A stretch of DNA of 58,329 nucleotides from Streptococcus oralis (GTDB taxonomy: Bacteria > Bacillota > Bacilli > Lactobacillales > Streptococcaceae), in NCBI RefSeq assembly GCF_001075875.1, contig NZ_JUOS01000173.1:1-58329 (forward strand), written 5' to 3'. Below the pieces are notes generated by a model. It was not told the origin of the DNA. It saw only the letters and a list, made by a program, of their open reading frames with translations, and made no database searches. Positions 1-7,452 of the stretch are shown piece by piece. The position numbers were made by a program, and so were the translations under genes. Positions within the stretch are counted from its first letter, which is position 1, and each line of letters starts with the position of its first letter.

Positions 1-94
1 TAAGTGGTACTATCTGGCTTCATCTGGTAATATGCTTAGCAATACACGCACACCAGATGGATATTATGTAGATGCCAGTGGTGTTTGGAAATAA
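1..94 (+). CDS. Choline-binding cell-wall protein, C-terminal end only (partial)
   Basis: Only the last 30 codons and the TAA stop are inside the window; the frame is open to the left edge. The visible residues begin KWYYLASSGNM and end with DASGVWK. They follow the aromatic-rich pattern (WYYL, GYYVDASGVW) of choline-binding repeats, which hold surface proteins on phosphocholine of teichoic acids in mitis-group streptococci. The final GVW followed directly by the stop is typical of the last repeat of such proteins. The catalytic or adhesive part lies outside the window, so which Cbp family member this is cannot be told. A strong terminator follows within 15 bases, so the gene is the end of its own transcript. 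Confidence 0.8.
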   Translation, partial: KWYYLASSGNMLSNTRTPDGYYVDASGVWK

Positions 95-106
95 TCATGA
101 AACAGA

Positions 107-140
107 GAAAATCTATTCGGGAGGTAGATTTTCTTTTTTT
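107..140 (+). terminator. Rho-independent terminator of the choline-binding protein gene
   Basis: A 9-bp perfect stem (GAAAATCTA / TAGATTTTC) with a 9-base loop is followed by seven T. It sits 12 bases after the stop codon. Confidence 0.85.
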
Positions 141-197
141 CATTTTCACAATTATGAAAATCTGGAAAAAGGACATTATTTTTGGTAAGATAAGGGT

Positions 198-1151
198 ATG
201 GATTTTGAAAAAATTGAACAAGCATATACCTATTTACTAGAAAATGTCCAAATCATTCAAAATGATTTGACAACAAATTTTTACGATGCCTTAATTGAGC
301 AAAATGGAATCTATCTGGATGGTCAGACAAATCTGGAAGATGTCAAGAAAAACAATCAAGCTTTAAAACGATTGGCTCTTCGAAAAGAAGAGTGGTTACG
401 AACCTACCAATTCTTATTAATGAAGGCAGCGCAAACGGAACCTCTTCAGGCCAACCACCAGTTTACACCAGATGCGATTGGTCACTTGATGATTTTTTTG
501 ATGGAGCAATTGTGGCCTGCTAAAGATCTAAGTCTACTAGAATTGGGCTCTGGGATGGGAATTCTGGGTGCTAGCTTTTTAACGTCCATGAACAAAAAGG
601 TAGATTACCTAGGGATTGAGCTTGATGATCTCTTGATTGATCTGGCTGCAAGCATGGCGGAAGTTATGGATCTTCAAATGGGCTTTGTCCAAGGAGATGC
701 AGTACGTCCACAAGTATTAAAAGAAAGTGATATTATCGTGAGCGACCTCCCGATTGGCTACTACCCAGACGATCAGATTGCCTCACGTTACCAAGTGGCA
801 GCAAAGGATGAACATACTTATGCTCATCATCTATTAATGGAGCAATCTCTCAAGTATCTTAAGACGGGAGGCTATGCTATTTTCCTTGCTCCAACAGATC
901 TTTTGATGAGTCCTCAGAGTGACCTCTTGAAATCCTGGCTGACTGATCAGGCTCAACTAGTAGCTATCGTAGCTTTACCAGAGGATCTCTTCGCTCAAGG
1001 AGCCCAGTCTAAGACCATTTTTGTTGTACAAAAGAAAGTGATAGAAGGCTTTGAGCCCTTCGTTTATCCACTTGCTAGTCTTCGTGATCCTGAAATTTTG
1101 TTGGAATTTAAGGAAAATTTTCAAAATTGGTGTCAAGAACATGAAATCTAG
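198..1151 (+). CDS. Class I SAM-dependent methyltransferase, YtxK-like
   Basis: A 317-residue protein with an N-terminal helical part (about 1-90) and a Rossmann-type methyltransferase domain. The SAM-binding motif I reads LLELGSGMG near residues 113-121. A DLPIGYY motif at about 183-189 stands where N6-adenine methylases carry NPPY. This arrangement is that of the YtxK family, which in Firmicutes habitually sits just upstream of acetate kinase, as it does here (49 bases to ackA). The true substrate of the family is not established; the altered NPPY motif argues against assuming DNA methylation. The ATG is preceded by AAGGG at short spacing, so the start is reasonable but not certain. ackA has its own promoter, so the two genes need not be one transcript. 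Confidence 0.8.
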   Translation: MDFEKIEQAYTYLLENVQIIQNDLTTNFYDALIEQNGIYLDGQTNLEDVKKNNQALKRLALRKEEWLRTYQFLLMKAAQTEPLQANHQFTPDAIGHLMIFLMEQLWPAKDLSLLELGSGMGILGASFLTSMNKKVDYLGIELDDLLIDLAASMAEVMDLQMGFVQGDAVRPQVLKESDIIVSDLPIGYYPDDQIASRYQVAAKDEHTYAHHLLMEQSLKYLKTGGYAIFLAPTDLLMSPQSDLLKSWLTDQAQLVAIVALPEDLFAQGAQSKTIFVVQKKVIEGFEPFVYPLASLRDPEILLEFKENFQNWCQEHEI

Positions 1152-1160
1152 TATAAATTT

Positions 1161-1186
1161 TGATATAATAGTTGAAAACGCTTAAA
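1161..1186 (+). promoter_or_regulatory. ackA promoter (extended -10) with overlapping cre-like site
   Basis: TGATATAAT at 1161-1169 is an extended -10; no convincing -35 is seen. Directly downstream, TGAAAACGCTTAAA (1173-1186) matches the CcpA cre consensus TGWAANCGNTNWCA at 13 of 14 positions. Lying at the expected transcription start rather than upstream of -35, it would be expected to repress or modulate rather than activate, unlike the known activating cre of Bacillus ackA. That regulatory direction is inference. Confidence 0.6.
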
Positions 1187-1200
1187 AAAGGGGAAACATT

Positions 1201-2391
1201 ATGACAAAAACCATTGCAATTAACGCTGGAAGCTCTAGCTTGAAATGGCAACTTTACCAAATGCCAGAAGAAAAAGTGCTTGCAAAAGGGTTGATTGAGC
1301 GAATTGGATTGAAAGATTCTATTTCTACAGTTAAGTTCGATGGTCGCTCAGAACAACAAGTCCTTGACATTGACAACCATACTTTGGCAGTTAAGATTTT
1401 GCTTGATGACTTGATTCGTTTTGATATTATTAAATCTTATGATGAAATTACTGGTGTTGGACACCGTGTCGTTGCAGGTGGAGAGTACTTCAAAGAGTCT
1501 ACAGTCGTGGAAGGTGATGTAATTGAAAAAGTTGAAGAGTTAGGTCTTCTTGCTCCATTGCACAATCCTGCGAATGCTGCGGGTATTCGTGCCTTCAAAG
1601 AATTATTGCCAGATATTACGAGTGTCGTTGTTTTTGATACTTCCTTCCATACAACAATGCCAGAGAAAGCTTATCGCTATCCTCTACCAACAAAATATTA
1701 CACAGAAAACAAGGTTCGTAAGTACGGAGCCCATGGAACTAGCCATCAGTACGTTGCTCAAGAAGCAGCAAAACTCTTGGGCCGTCCACTTGAAGAGTTG
1801 AAGTTAATCACTTGTCACATCGGTAATGGTGCCTCTATTACAGCTGTTAAGGGTGGGAAATCTGCTGATACCTCAATGGGATTCACTCCACTTGGTGGTG
1901 TAATGATGGGAACTCGTACAGGGGATATTGACCCAGCCATCATTCCTTATTTAATGCAATATACAGAGGACTTTAACAAGCCTGAGGACATCAGTCGTAT
2001 CCTCAATCGTGAGTCAGGGTTGATGGGTGTTTCAGGTAAGTCTAGTGATATGCGTGATGTAATTGCTGCTATGGATGCAGGAGATCACGATGCTACTTTG
2101 GCTTATGAAATGTATGTTGACCGTATCCAAAAACATATTGGTCAATACCTTGCAGTCCTAAATGGAGCAGATGCTATTATTTTCACAGCAGGTATCGGTG
2201 AAAATTCTACTAATGTACGTGAAGATGTTATTTCAGGGATTTCTTGGTTCGGTTGTGATGTAGATCCAGAGAAAAATGTCTTTGGTGCAACCGGAGATAT
2301 TTCGACAGATGCAGCAAGTGTACGTGTACTGGTAATTCCAACGGATGAAGAATTGGTCATTGCGCGTGACGTTGAACGTTTGAAAAAATAA
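1201..2391 (+). CDS. ackA: Acetate kinase
   Basis: Acetate kinase interconverts acetyl phosphate plus ADP and acetate plus ATP, the ATP-yielding last step of mixed-acid fermentation in the cytoplasm. The 396 residues are the family's normal length. Signature segments of the ASKHA fold are all present: [12 protein letters not shown] at the N-terminus, [53 protein letters not shown] and [10 protein letters not shown] good ribosome binding site (AAGGGG) precedes the ATG. A dedicated promoter with a cre-like box lies in front and a terminator follows, so it is expressed as a single gene or together with the methyltransferase upstream. Confidence 0.97.
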   Translation: MTKTIAINAGSSSLKWQLYQMPEEKVLAKGLIERIGLKDSISTVKFDGRSEQQVLDIDNHTLAVKILLDDLIRFDIIKSYDEITGVGHRVVAGGEYFKESTVVEGDVIEKVEELGLLAPLHNPANAAGIRAFKELLPDITSVVVFDTSFHTTMPEKAYRYPLPTKYYTENKVRKYGAHGTSHQYVAQEAAKLLGRPLEELKLITCHIGNGASITAVKGGKSADTSMGFTPLGGVMMGTRTGDIDPAIIPYLMQYTEDFNKPEDISRILNRESGLMGVSGKSSDMRDVIAAMDAGDHDATLAYEMYVDRIQKHIGQYLAVLNGADAIIFTAGIGENSTNVREDVISGISWFGCDVDPEKNVFGATGDISTDAASVRVLVIPTDEELVIARDVERLKK

Positions 2392-2397
2392 CAGATC

Positions 2398-2433
2398 AAA
2401 AATCGACCTTCAATAATAAAGGTCGATTTTTTT
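2398..2433. terminator. Bidirectional terminator between ackA and birA
   Basis: The stem AAATCGACCTT / AAGGTCGATTT has an A-run on the left and a run of seven T on the right. It can therefore stop transcription of both convergent genes. Confidence 0.85.
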
Positions 2434-2445
2434 GATCTAGGAAAA

Positions 2446-3381
2446 CTACCATTTAGTCAGTGAAACTTCGCCACTATTGAGCCAAATCTTTTCACCGTTT
2501 GCTAATTCTATCTGCAGTTGACCTTGGTCAGAGATGTCACAGGCTTTTCCTGTGATTATTTCCTGATCCTTCTTGAAGGAAATTTCTTTTCCTAAAACGA
2601 TTGAGCGTTTTTTATAGAGATAGAGGAGTTCATCGGCTTCTGTTTCATAGAAACATTTCCAGATTTCAGCAATTAATTCATTGCGAGTAATGGGAGTATG
2701 TTGAGAAAATAAGCTTCCAGCTTTAGTTTGTAGATTCTTTGGAAATTCAGCGATAGAAAAGTTGATCCCGACCCCAATGATAACATCTGTAACGAGTCCA
2801 GTTTCGACAGAGGTAATGGCTTCTGTTAGAATACCAGCAATTTTTTTCTGGTTCAGATAAATGTCATTGACCCACTTGATATCCACGTCGATTAAACTAA
2901 GGTTTTTGATAGCCTTGTAGATAGCTCCAGCTGTTAGAAGTGTATAGGCTGGAAGATTCTGATAAGGGAGATTGGGTTGTAGGTGAAGGGACATGTAAAT
3001 CCCCCCCTTATCTGGAGAATAATAAGGACGTTGAAAACGGCCACGTCCCATAGTTTGGCTAGTGGAAAGGTAGAGCCTATCCCCTTTGGCACCAGCTTCC
3101 ATAGCCTCTTTAGCATCAGTTTGGGTAGATTTTGTTGAGGGTTTAAACTGGACAGTAATGGGACTATTCGCTTCGATTTCCTCAGGCAAGATAAGGTCTC
3201 CGTCCAGAAGTTTATACCCACGGTTTTTGATACTGTCAATCTCCAGTCCCTCTTGCTGGAGACGTTGGATAGCTTTCCATACGGAAGTTCGAGATAGATT
3301 TAATCTCTCAGCTATTTTTTCTCCGCTTAGATAATCAGTCTCAGTAACTAGTATTTTATAGACTTCTTGGTAGGATTTCAT
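2446..3381 (-). CDS. birA: Bifunctional biotin--[acetyl-CoA-carboxylase] ligase / biotin operon repressor
   Basis: The 311 residues have the three-part BirA layout. An N-terminal winged helix carries the HTH segment around 18-45 (GEKIAERLNLSRTSVWKAI). The central ligase domain has the adenylate-binding motif MGRGRFQRPY and the KWVNDIY segment with its catalytic lysine. A small C-terminal SH3-like domain completes it. The enzyme attaches biotin to biotin-dependent carboxylase subunits, and the retained HTH suggests it also represses biotin uptake or synthesis genes when biotin is plentiful. Its own promoter is an extended -10 (TGGTACAAT read on the minus strand, complement of 3411-3419), with AAAGGG before the ATG. 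It converges on ackA and shares its terminator. Confidence 0.95.
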   Translation of the reverse strand: MKSYQEVYKILVTETDYLSGEKIAERLNLSRTSVWKAIQRLQQEGLEIDSIKNRGYKLLDGDLILPEEIEANSPITVQFKPSTKSTQTDAKEAMEAGAKGDRLYLSTSQTMGRGRFQRPYYSPDKGGIYMSLHLQPNLPYQNLPAYTLLTAGAIYKAIKNLSLIDVDIKWVNDIYLNQKKIAGILTEAITSVETGLVTDVIIGVGINFSIAEFPKNLQTKAGSLFSQHTPITRNELIAEIWKCFYETEADELLYLYKKRSIVLGKEISFKKDQEIITGKACDISDQGQLQIELANGEKIWLNSGEVSLTKW

Positions 3382-3459
3382 GCTAGACCCTTTCTGGAAT
3401 AATTAGATTTATTGTACCATATTTTTAAAAAAGGGATAGCGATTTTCAAGTAATCTTAG

Positions 3460-3491
3460 CTAACTATAAAATTTTACCCAGTTTTAGTTAG
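3460..3491. other. Imperfect hairpin in the birA / polymerase-like intergenic region
   Basis: CTAACT...AGTTAG arms with an inner AAAA/TTTT pairing (two bulged bases) form a hairpin of unknown role. It has no T-tail, so it is not a terminator. The rest of this divergent region holds the birA promoter and a possible extended -10 (TGGTAAAAT, 3531-3539) for the gene to the right. Confidence 0.35.
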
Positions 3492-3591
3492 GAGTATAGA
3501 GGTAAAGAGGTTTTCAAATCGCTTGAAAAATGGTAAAATGTTTTAATAGCTTATTTATCTGAATGTAATATTCAGAAGGAAAGGATCTGTT

Positions 3592-4782
3592 GTGAAATCA
3601 ATAGGTGTCATTGAAAAGTTAAAAAGTTTATCGAAACAAGAAGGACTTCTTTTAGGAGTTATTCTGAGTATTTTTCTCCCTTTTTATCTTTTTGTTATTA
3701 TTTTTATCTCTTACTTACTTTGGTTAGTATATACTGGGGAGATGAAGGGGATCTTGAAACGTTTGTCTCAACACCCTGTTTTGCTCTTTTTTATTGCCTA
3801 TAGCACTGCAATTTCTCTTCTAGCACAAAATGTGATGGGAGTAGTTGCCTCAGTTGCAATGTTTCTGTTTGAAATCTTCTTTTACTATTATCAAGCTCAA
3901 TTGACTCCTAAATTTTTCAGGTTGACGATTGAAGGGATTTTAGCCTCAAGTGTCTTGGCAGCAGTCTTTGCAGCCTTGGAACATTTCCAAATTGTAAAGA
4001 AATTTGATTATACCTTTCTCTCACCACGAATGCAGGTTTGGCATCAAAATCGAGCAGAAGTTGCCTTCTTTAATCCCAATTACTATGGAATTATCTGTTG
4101 TTTCTGTATCATGATTGGTTTTTATCTGATTAGCACAACTAAGTTAAGATGGTTACGAATCTTTTCTATGATTGCCATCTTTGCTAATTTATTTGGTTTA
4201 AACTTTACACAGAATCGTACAGCTTTTCCAGCCATTATTTTTGGAGCGATTATTTATCTCTTCACAACCATTAAGAACTGGCGTGCTTTCTGGCTTAGTA
4301 TTGGAGTTTTTGGGGTTGGTTTAGCCTTTCTATTTTCAAGTGATTTGGGTGTTCGAATGGGAACCTTAGATTCATCTATGGAAGAGCGTGTTTCTATCTG
4401 GAATGCTGGAATGGCCTTGTTTAAGCAAAATCCATTCTGGGGTGAAGGACCACTAACCTACATGCACTCTTTCCCTCGTATTGGAGCACCTTATCATGAA
4501 CATGCTCATAGTATTTATATAGATACGATTTTGAGTTATGGAGTTGTTGGTACAGTTCTCTTGGGGATTGCTTCTGCCACTCCGGTACGAATGTTGATTG
4601 ATATGAGTCAAGTACCTAGTAAGCGTCCTATCCTTGGACTTTACCTCTCTTTCTTGACAGTAGTAGCTGTGCACGGAATTTTTGATTTGGCTCTCTTTTG
4701 GCTTCAATCATCCTTTATTTTCCTTTTAGTGATGTGTAGTTTACCACTAAAACATAGTATGATTGATGAATTAGTTGATTAA
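3592..4782 (+). CDS. O-antigen ligase/polymerase (WaaL/Wzy) family membrane protein
   Basis: A 396-residue, strongly hydrophobic protein with about ten predicted membrane segments and one larger outer loop around residues 255-300. It contains WGEGPLTY followed by HEHAHSIYIDTILSYG. That histidine-rich periplasmic-type loop is characteristic of the Wzy_C family (O-antigen ligases and polysaccharide polymerases acting on undecaprenyl-linked glycans). The start is GTG, supported by AGAAGGAAAGGA just upstream. The gene stands alone: no glycosyltransferase or flippase is adjacent. Candidate roles are transfer or polymerisation of a surface glycan; a teichoic-acid ligase of the TacL kind is one possibility but cannot be decided from sequence alone. 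The bidirectional terminator closes the gene. Confidence 0.7.
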   Translation: MKSIGVIEKLKSLSKQEGLLLGVILSIFLPFYLFVIIFISYLLWLVYTGEMKGILKRLSQHPVLLFFIAYSTAISLLAQNVMGVVASVAMFLFEIFFYYYQAQLTPKFFRLTIEGILASSVLAAVFAALEHFQIVKKFDYTFLSPRMQVWHQNRAEVAFFNPNYYGIICCFCIMIGFYLISTTKLRWLRIFSMIAIFANLFGLNFTQNRTAFPAIIFGAIIYLFTTIKNWRAFWLSIGVFGVGLAFLFSSDLGVRMGTLDSSMEERVSIWNAGMALFKQNPFWGEGPLTYMHSFPRIGAPYHEHAHSIYIDTILSYGVVGTVLLGIASATPVRMLIDMSQVPSKRPILGLYLSFLTVVAVHGIFDLALFWLQSSFIFLLVMCSLPLKHSMIDELVD

Positions 4783-4783
4783 G

Positions 4784-4824
4784 AAAAAGATAGTAGAAAC
4801 TAACATTTTCTACTATCTTTTTTT
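4784..4824. terminator. Bidirectional terminator
   Basis: An 11-bp stem (GATAGTAGAAA / TTTCTACTATC) flanked by A5 on the left and T7 on the right lies between two convergent genes. Confidence 0.9.
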
Positions 4825-4831
4825 CATTCAA

Positions 4832-5380
4832 TTATTGAATAGCTTGAACCAAGTCTTCAGCTTGTTGTTTTAGTGAAGTAGCAACACTGTCTTCAAGGAC
4901 TAATTTGCCATCTACCCAAGCAGAATCATTGACACGAGCTGCAGTGAATTCACCTACAACTTGTGTACGGATGAATGGCAAGAGGTCTTTGTAGATTGCA
5001 AAGAGTTGTTCATGACCTGCATTGGCTACAGATGATACTGTTACAATCTTATCTTGAAGAGCAGATGCTCCGCGTGTATCAGACAAGTCAATTGCGCGTG
5101 AAAGCCAGTCAAGCAAGTTTTTCACTGTTCCAGGAATTGAGAAGTTGTAAACTGGAGAGAAAATCCAGATAGCATCAGCAGCTAGAACAGCTTCACGAGC
5201 TGCTGCTACAGCTGGAAGAGTTGGAACTTCAAGTTCTTGATTAAAAAGTGGGATTGCTGAGTAGTCAAGGTAGCTAACCTCAGCTTTACCTGCAAGAGCT
5301 TTTTCAGCTTCTAGAGCCATTTGGTGGTTGAAAGAACCTTCACGAAGTGAACCAACGATAAATAATACTTTTTTAGACAT
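4832..5380 (-). CDS. NAD(P)H-dependent FMN reductase, flavodoxin-like fold
   Basis: A 182-residue protein of the NADPH-dependent FMN reductase family. The N-terminal strand plus phosphate loop reads VGSLREGSFNHQ. SPVYNFSIPGTVKNLLDW at about 95-112 is the classic flavin-contacting segment with the PxYN motif, followed by a conserved GH in VANAGHEQ. Such enzymes reduce FMN, quinones or azo/nitro compounds in the cytoplasm, and the physiological substrate usually cannot be told from sequence. AAGGAG lies at good distance before the ATG. The promoter region carries a 23-bp imperfect palindrome (5418-5440) that may be an operator. The gene is monocistronic. Confidence 0.85.
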   Translation of the reverse strand: MSKKVLFIVGSLREGSFNHQMALEAEKALAGKAEVSYLDYSAIPLFNQELEVPTLPAVAAAREAVLAADAIWIFSPVYNFSIPGTVKNLLDWLSRAIDLSDTRGASALQDKIVTVSSVANAGHEQLFAIYKDLLPFIRTQVVGEFTAARVNDSAWVDGKLVLEDSVATSLKQQAEDLVQAIQ

Positions 5381-5417
5381 AGGGAGTCTCCTTTAGATTT
5401 TAATCAGAGTTATCTCT

Positions 5418-5440
5418 GTTGTTATAAACAATGTTACAAC
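5418..5440. promoter_or_regulatory. Imperfect palindrome upstream of the FMN reductase, possible operator
   Basis: GTTGT...ACAAC arms (7 of 11 symmetrical positions) lie 38-60 bases before the reductase start, over its presumed promoter. The regulator is unknown. The remainder of the 261-base region up to the next gene shows only that gene's promoter. Confidence 0.3.
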
Positions 5441-5606
5441 AAAACAAAATCATTTGCAAGAAATCTGCTCAGAAAATAAAAATCGATGATAGTCAAGATT
5501 ATTTTGAGGAGTAGAGATTATGAAAAGTCTGTGAAATCAATGATTCAAGCTTCATATACTCCTGTCATAAGAAAAGTTCCGAGCTAAATACTCCTCCTTT
5601 ATTCAC

Positions 5607-5635
5607 TTGTAATTCACTTGGATAGATGGTAAAAT
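5607..5635 (+). promoter_or_regulatory. Promoter of the ypmB-aspB genes, start-codon proximal
   Basis: TTGTAA (5607-5612), a 17-base spacer ending in TGG, then TAAAAT (5630-5635). The -10 ends six bases before the GTG start codon, so the transcript should begin at or next to the start codon. Confidence 0.7.
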
Positions 5636-5641
5636 AGACGA

Positions 5642-6130
5642 GTGAAAATGAGACAGAAAAAAGAAAAAAATTCCTTATTATTTCAGTACAGCATTGGCTT
5701 GACCCTGTTGGCTCTAGTTGTGACTTCTTCCTTTCTCTATTTGGTGTGGCTTAGCATGAAGCCTTATCAGACAGCAAAGGTAGAAGGGGAAAAACTGGCT
5801 AAGCAGTATGCGAATCTAGAAACGGTCAGCCAGGTTGATATCTTTAATGGCTTAGAAAGCTATTATAGTGTTCTTGGTCAAGATAAGAATCAGAAACCAG
5901 TTGCTGTTTTAATAGAGAAAAGTAATAACAATATTTACGTATATCAACTAGAAAATGGTACTTCACAAGAAAAAGCAGAAGCAGTTGTTAGAGAAAAAGG
6001 AGCAACTGAAATTGATACGGTTACCTTTGGACGGTATGCTGAAAAGCCTGTTTGGGAAATCAAGTCTGGAGGAGACTACTATCTAGTGGATTTTGAAACT
6101 GGTGCCCTAATCGAAAAGGAGAAACTATGA
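5642..6130 (+). CDS. YpmB-like membrane-anchored DUF5590 protein
   Basis: 162 residues: a short basic cytoplasmic N-terminus (KMRQKKEK), one membrane segment at about 14-37, and an extracellular domain of roughly 120 residues. That domain has two PepSY-like halves (AKQYANLETVSQVDIF and EKAEAVVREKGATEID...VWEIKSGGDYYLVDFETG). The ypmB-aspB-asnS order is the one found in Bacillus, which supports the identification; the biochemical role is unknown. The GTG start at 5642 lies six bases after the -10 and has no Shine-Dalgarno, consistent with a leaderless message. An in-frame ATG at 5648 is the alternative start. The gene overlaps aspB by four bases (ATGA), implying translational coupling. Confidence 0.75.
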   Translation: MKMRQKKEKNSLLFQYSIGLTLLALVVTSSFLYLVWLSMKPYQTAKVEGEKLAKQYANLETVSQVDIFNGLESYYSVLGQDKNQKPVAVLIEKSNNNIYVYQLENGTSQEKAEAVVREKGATEIDTVTFGRYAEKPVWEIKSGGDYYLVDFETGALIEKEKL

Positions 6131-7305
6131 AATTATCTAAACGTGTCTTAGAAATGGAAGAAAGTGTCACTCTGGCTAGCGATGCAAGAGCTAAGAAATT
6201 AAAGGCTGAAGGAAAAGATGTCCTTTTCTTAACTTTAGGTCAGCCCGATTTTCATACTCCTGAAAATATTCAGGATGCTGCTGTTGAGGCTATTCGAGAT
6301 GGACGTGCTTCTTTCTATACGGTAGCTTCAGGTTTACCTGAATTAAAAGCAGCGGTCAATACCTATTTTGAACGTTATTATGGTTATTCTGTAGCGGCTA
6401 ATGAGGTCACTTTTGCTACAGGTGCCAAGTTTTCCCTTTATACTTTCTTTATGGCTGTGGTCAATCCAGGCGATGAGGTCATTATTCCAACACCATATTG
6501 GGTCAGCTATGGAGACCAGGTTAAGATGGCTGGTGGTGTTCCAGTATTTGTCCAAGCTAAGGAAGACAATCACTTTAAAGTAACCGTGGAGCAATTAGAA
6601 GCAGCTCGAACAGATAAGACCAAGGTCTTGGTTCTGAACTCACCATCTAATCCTACCGGTATGATCTATTCTCGTGAGGAACTCTTGGCTATCGGAAATT
6701 GGGCTGTTGAACATGATATTCTCATCCTAGCAGATGATATTTATGGTCGTTTGGTCTATAATGGAAATGAATTTGTCCCAATCTCTAGTCTGTCAGAAGC
6801 CATTCGCAAGCAAACCATTGTCATCAATGGTGTGTCTAAGGCCTACGCTATGACTGGTTGGCGTGTTGGTTATGCAGTAGGTGATCCAGAAATCATTGCT
6901 GCTATGAGCAAATTGACTGGTCAAACGACTTCAAATCTGACAGCAGTATCTCAATATGCAACGATTGAAGCGCTAACTGGATCGCAAGATTCTGTGGAAG
7001 TTATGCGTCAAGCATTTGAAGAACGTTTGAATACCATCTATCCACTCTTGTGTGAAGTCCCTGGTTTTGAGGTTGTCAAACCACAAGGAGCCTTCTATCT
7101 CTTCCCAAATGTCAAAAAAGCTATGGAGATGAAAGGTTATAGCGATGTAACAGCATTTACAACAGCTATTCTTGAAGAAGTTGGTCTAGCATTGATTACA
7201 GGAGCCGGATTTGGAGCACCAGAGAATGTTCGTCTCAGTTATGCGACAGACTTGGAAACTCTTAAAGAAGCTATTCGTCGTTTGCACCGATTTATGGAAA
7301 AATAA
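6127..7305 (+). CDS. aspB: Pyridoxal-phosphate aminotransferase, aspartate aminotransferase type
   Basis: 392 residues, fold type I class I/II aminotransferase. Visible are the substrate loop SPSNPTG at 172-178, the cofactor-contacting DDIYG, the PLP Schiff-base lysine K238 in NGVSKAYAMTGWR, and the terminal arginine region ENVRLSYAT. It catalyses aspartate plus 2-oxoglutarate to oxaloacetate plus glutamate in the cytoplasm. Its place immediately before asparaginyl-tRNA synthetase parallels Bacillus aspB-asnS and supports the aspartate assignment over other aromatic or branched-chain aminotransferases. Its start codon overlaps the preceding stop. A terminator after the gene separates it from asnS. 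Confidence 0.9.
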   Translation: MKLSKRVLEMEESVTLASDARAKKLKAEGKDVLFLTLGQPDFHTPENIQDAAVEAIRDGRASFYTVASGLPELKAAVNTYFERYYGYSVAANEVTFATGAKFSLYTFFMAVVNPGDEVIIPTPYWVSYGDQVKMAGGVPVFVQAKEDNHFKVTVEQLEAARTDKTKVLVLNSPSNPTGMIYSREELLAIGNWAVEHDILILADDIYGRLVYNGNEFVPISSLSEAIRKQTIVINGVSKAYAMTGWRVGYAVGDPEIIAAMSKLTGQTTSNLTAVSQYATIEALTGSQDSVEVMRQAFEERLNTIYPLLCEVPGFEVVKPQGAFYLFPNVKKAMEMKGYSDVTAFTTAILEEVGLALITGAGFGAPENVRLSYATDLETLKEAIRRLHRFMEK

Positions 7306-7312
7306 GAAGTTA

Positions 7313-7340
7313 AACCTCCGTCCTTTTGGCGGAGGTTTTT
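7313..7340 (+). terminator. Rho-independent terminator after aspB
   Basis: AACCTCCG / CGGAGGTT stem followed by TTT, eight bases after the stop codon. Confidence 0.85.
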
Positions 7341-7395
7341 GTAGCTAAAAACTTATGAATTTCTGTTAAACTAGCTAGCTATCAGGCATTATTTG

Positions 7396-7404
7396 TGGTA
7401 CAAT
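7396..7404 (+). promoter_or_regulatory. asnS promoter, extended -10
   Basis: TGGTACAAT; no recognisable -35 at the right distance. No T-box leader features are seen in the short region between this box and the gene. Confidence 0.55.
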
Positions 7405-7452
7405 AATGAGTAATAATGTCTTTGGACAAGTTAAACGAAAAAAGGAAGATAA

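Noticed and set aside
7341-7452. T-box leader for aspB/asnS
   Set aside because: The region is only about 110 bases, part of it promoter, and lacks the conserved T-box sequence and a terminator/antiterminator pair.
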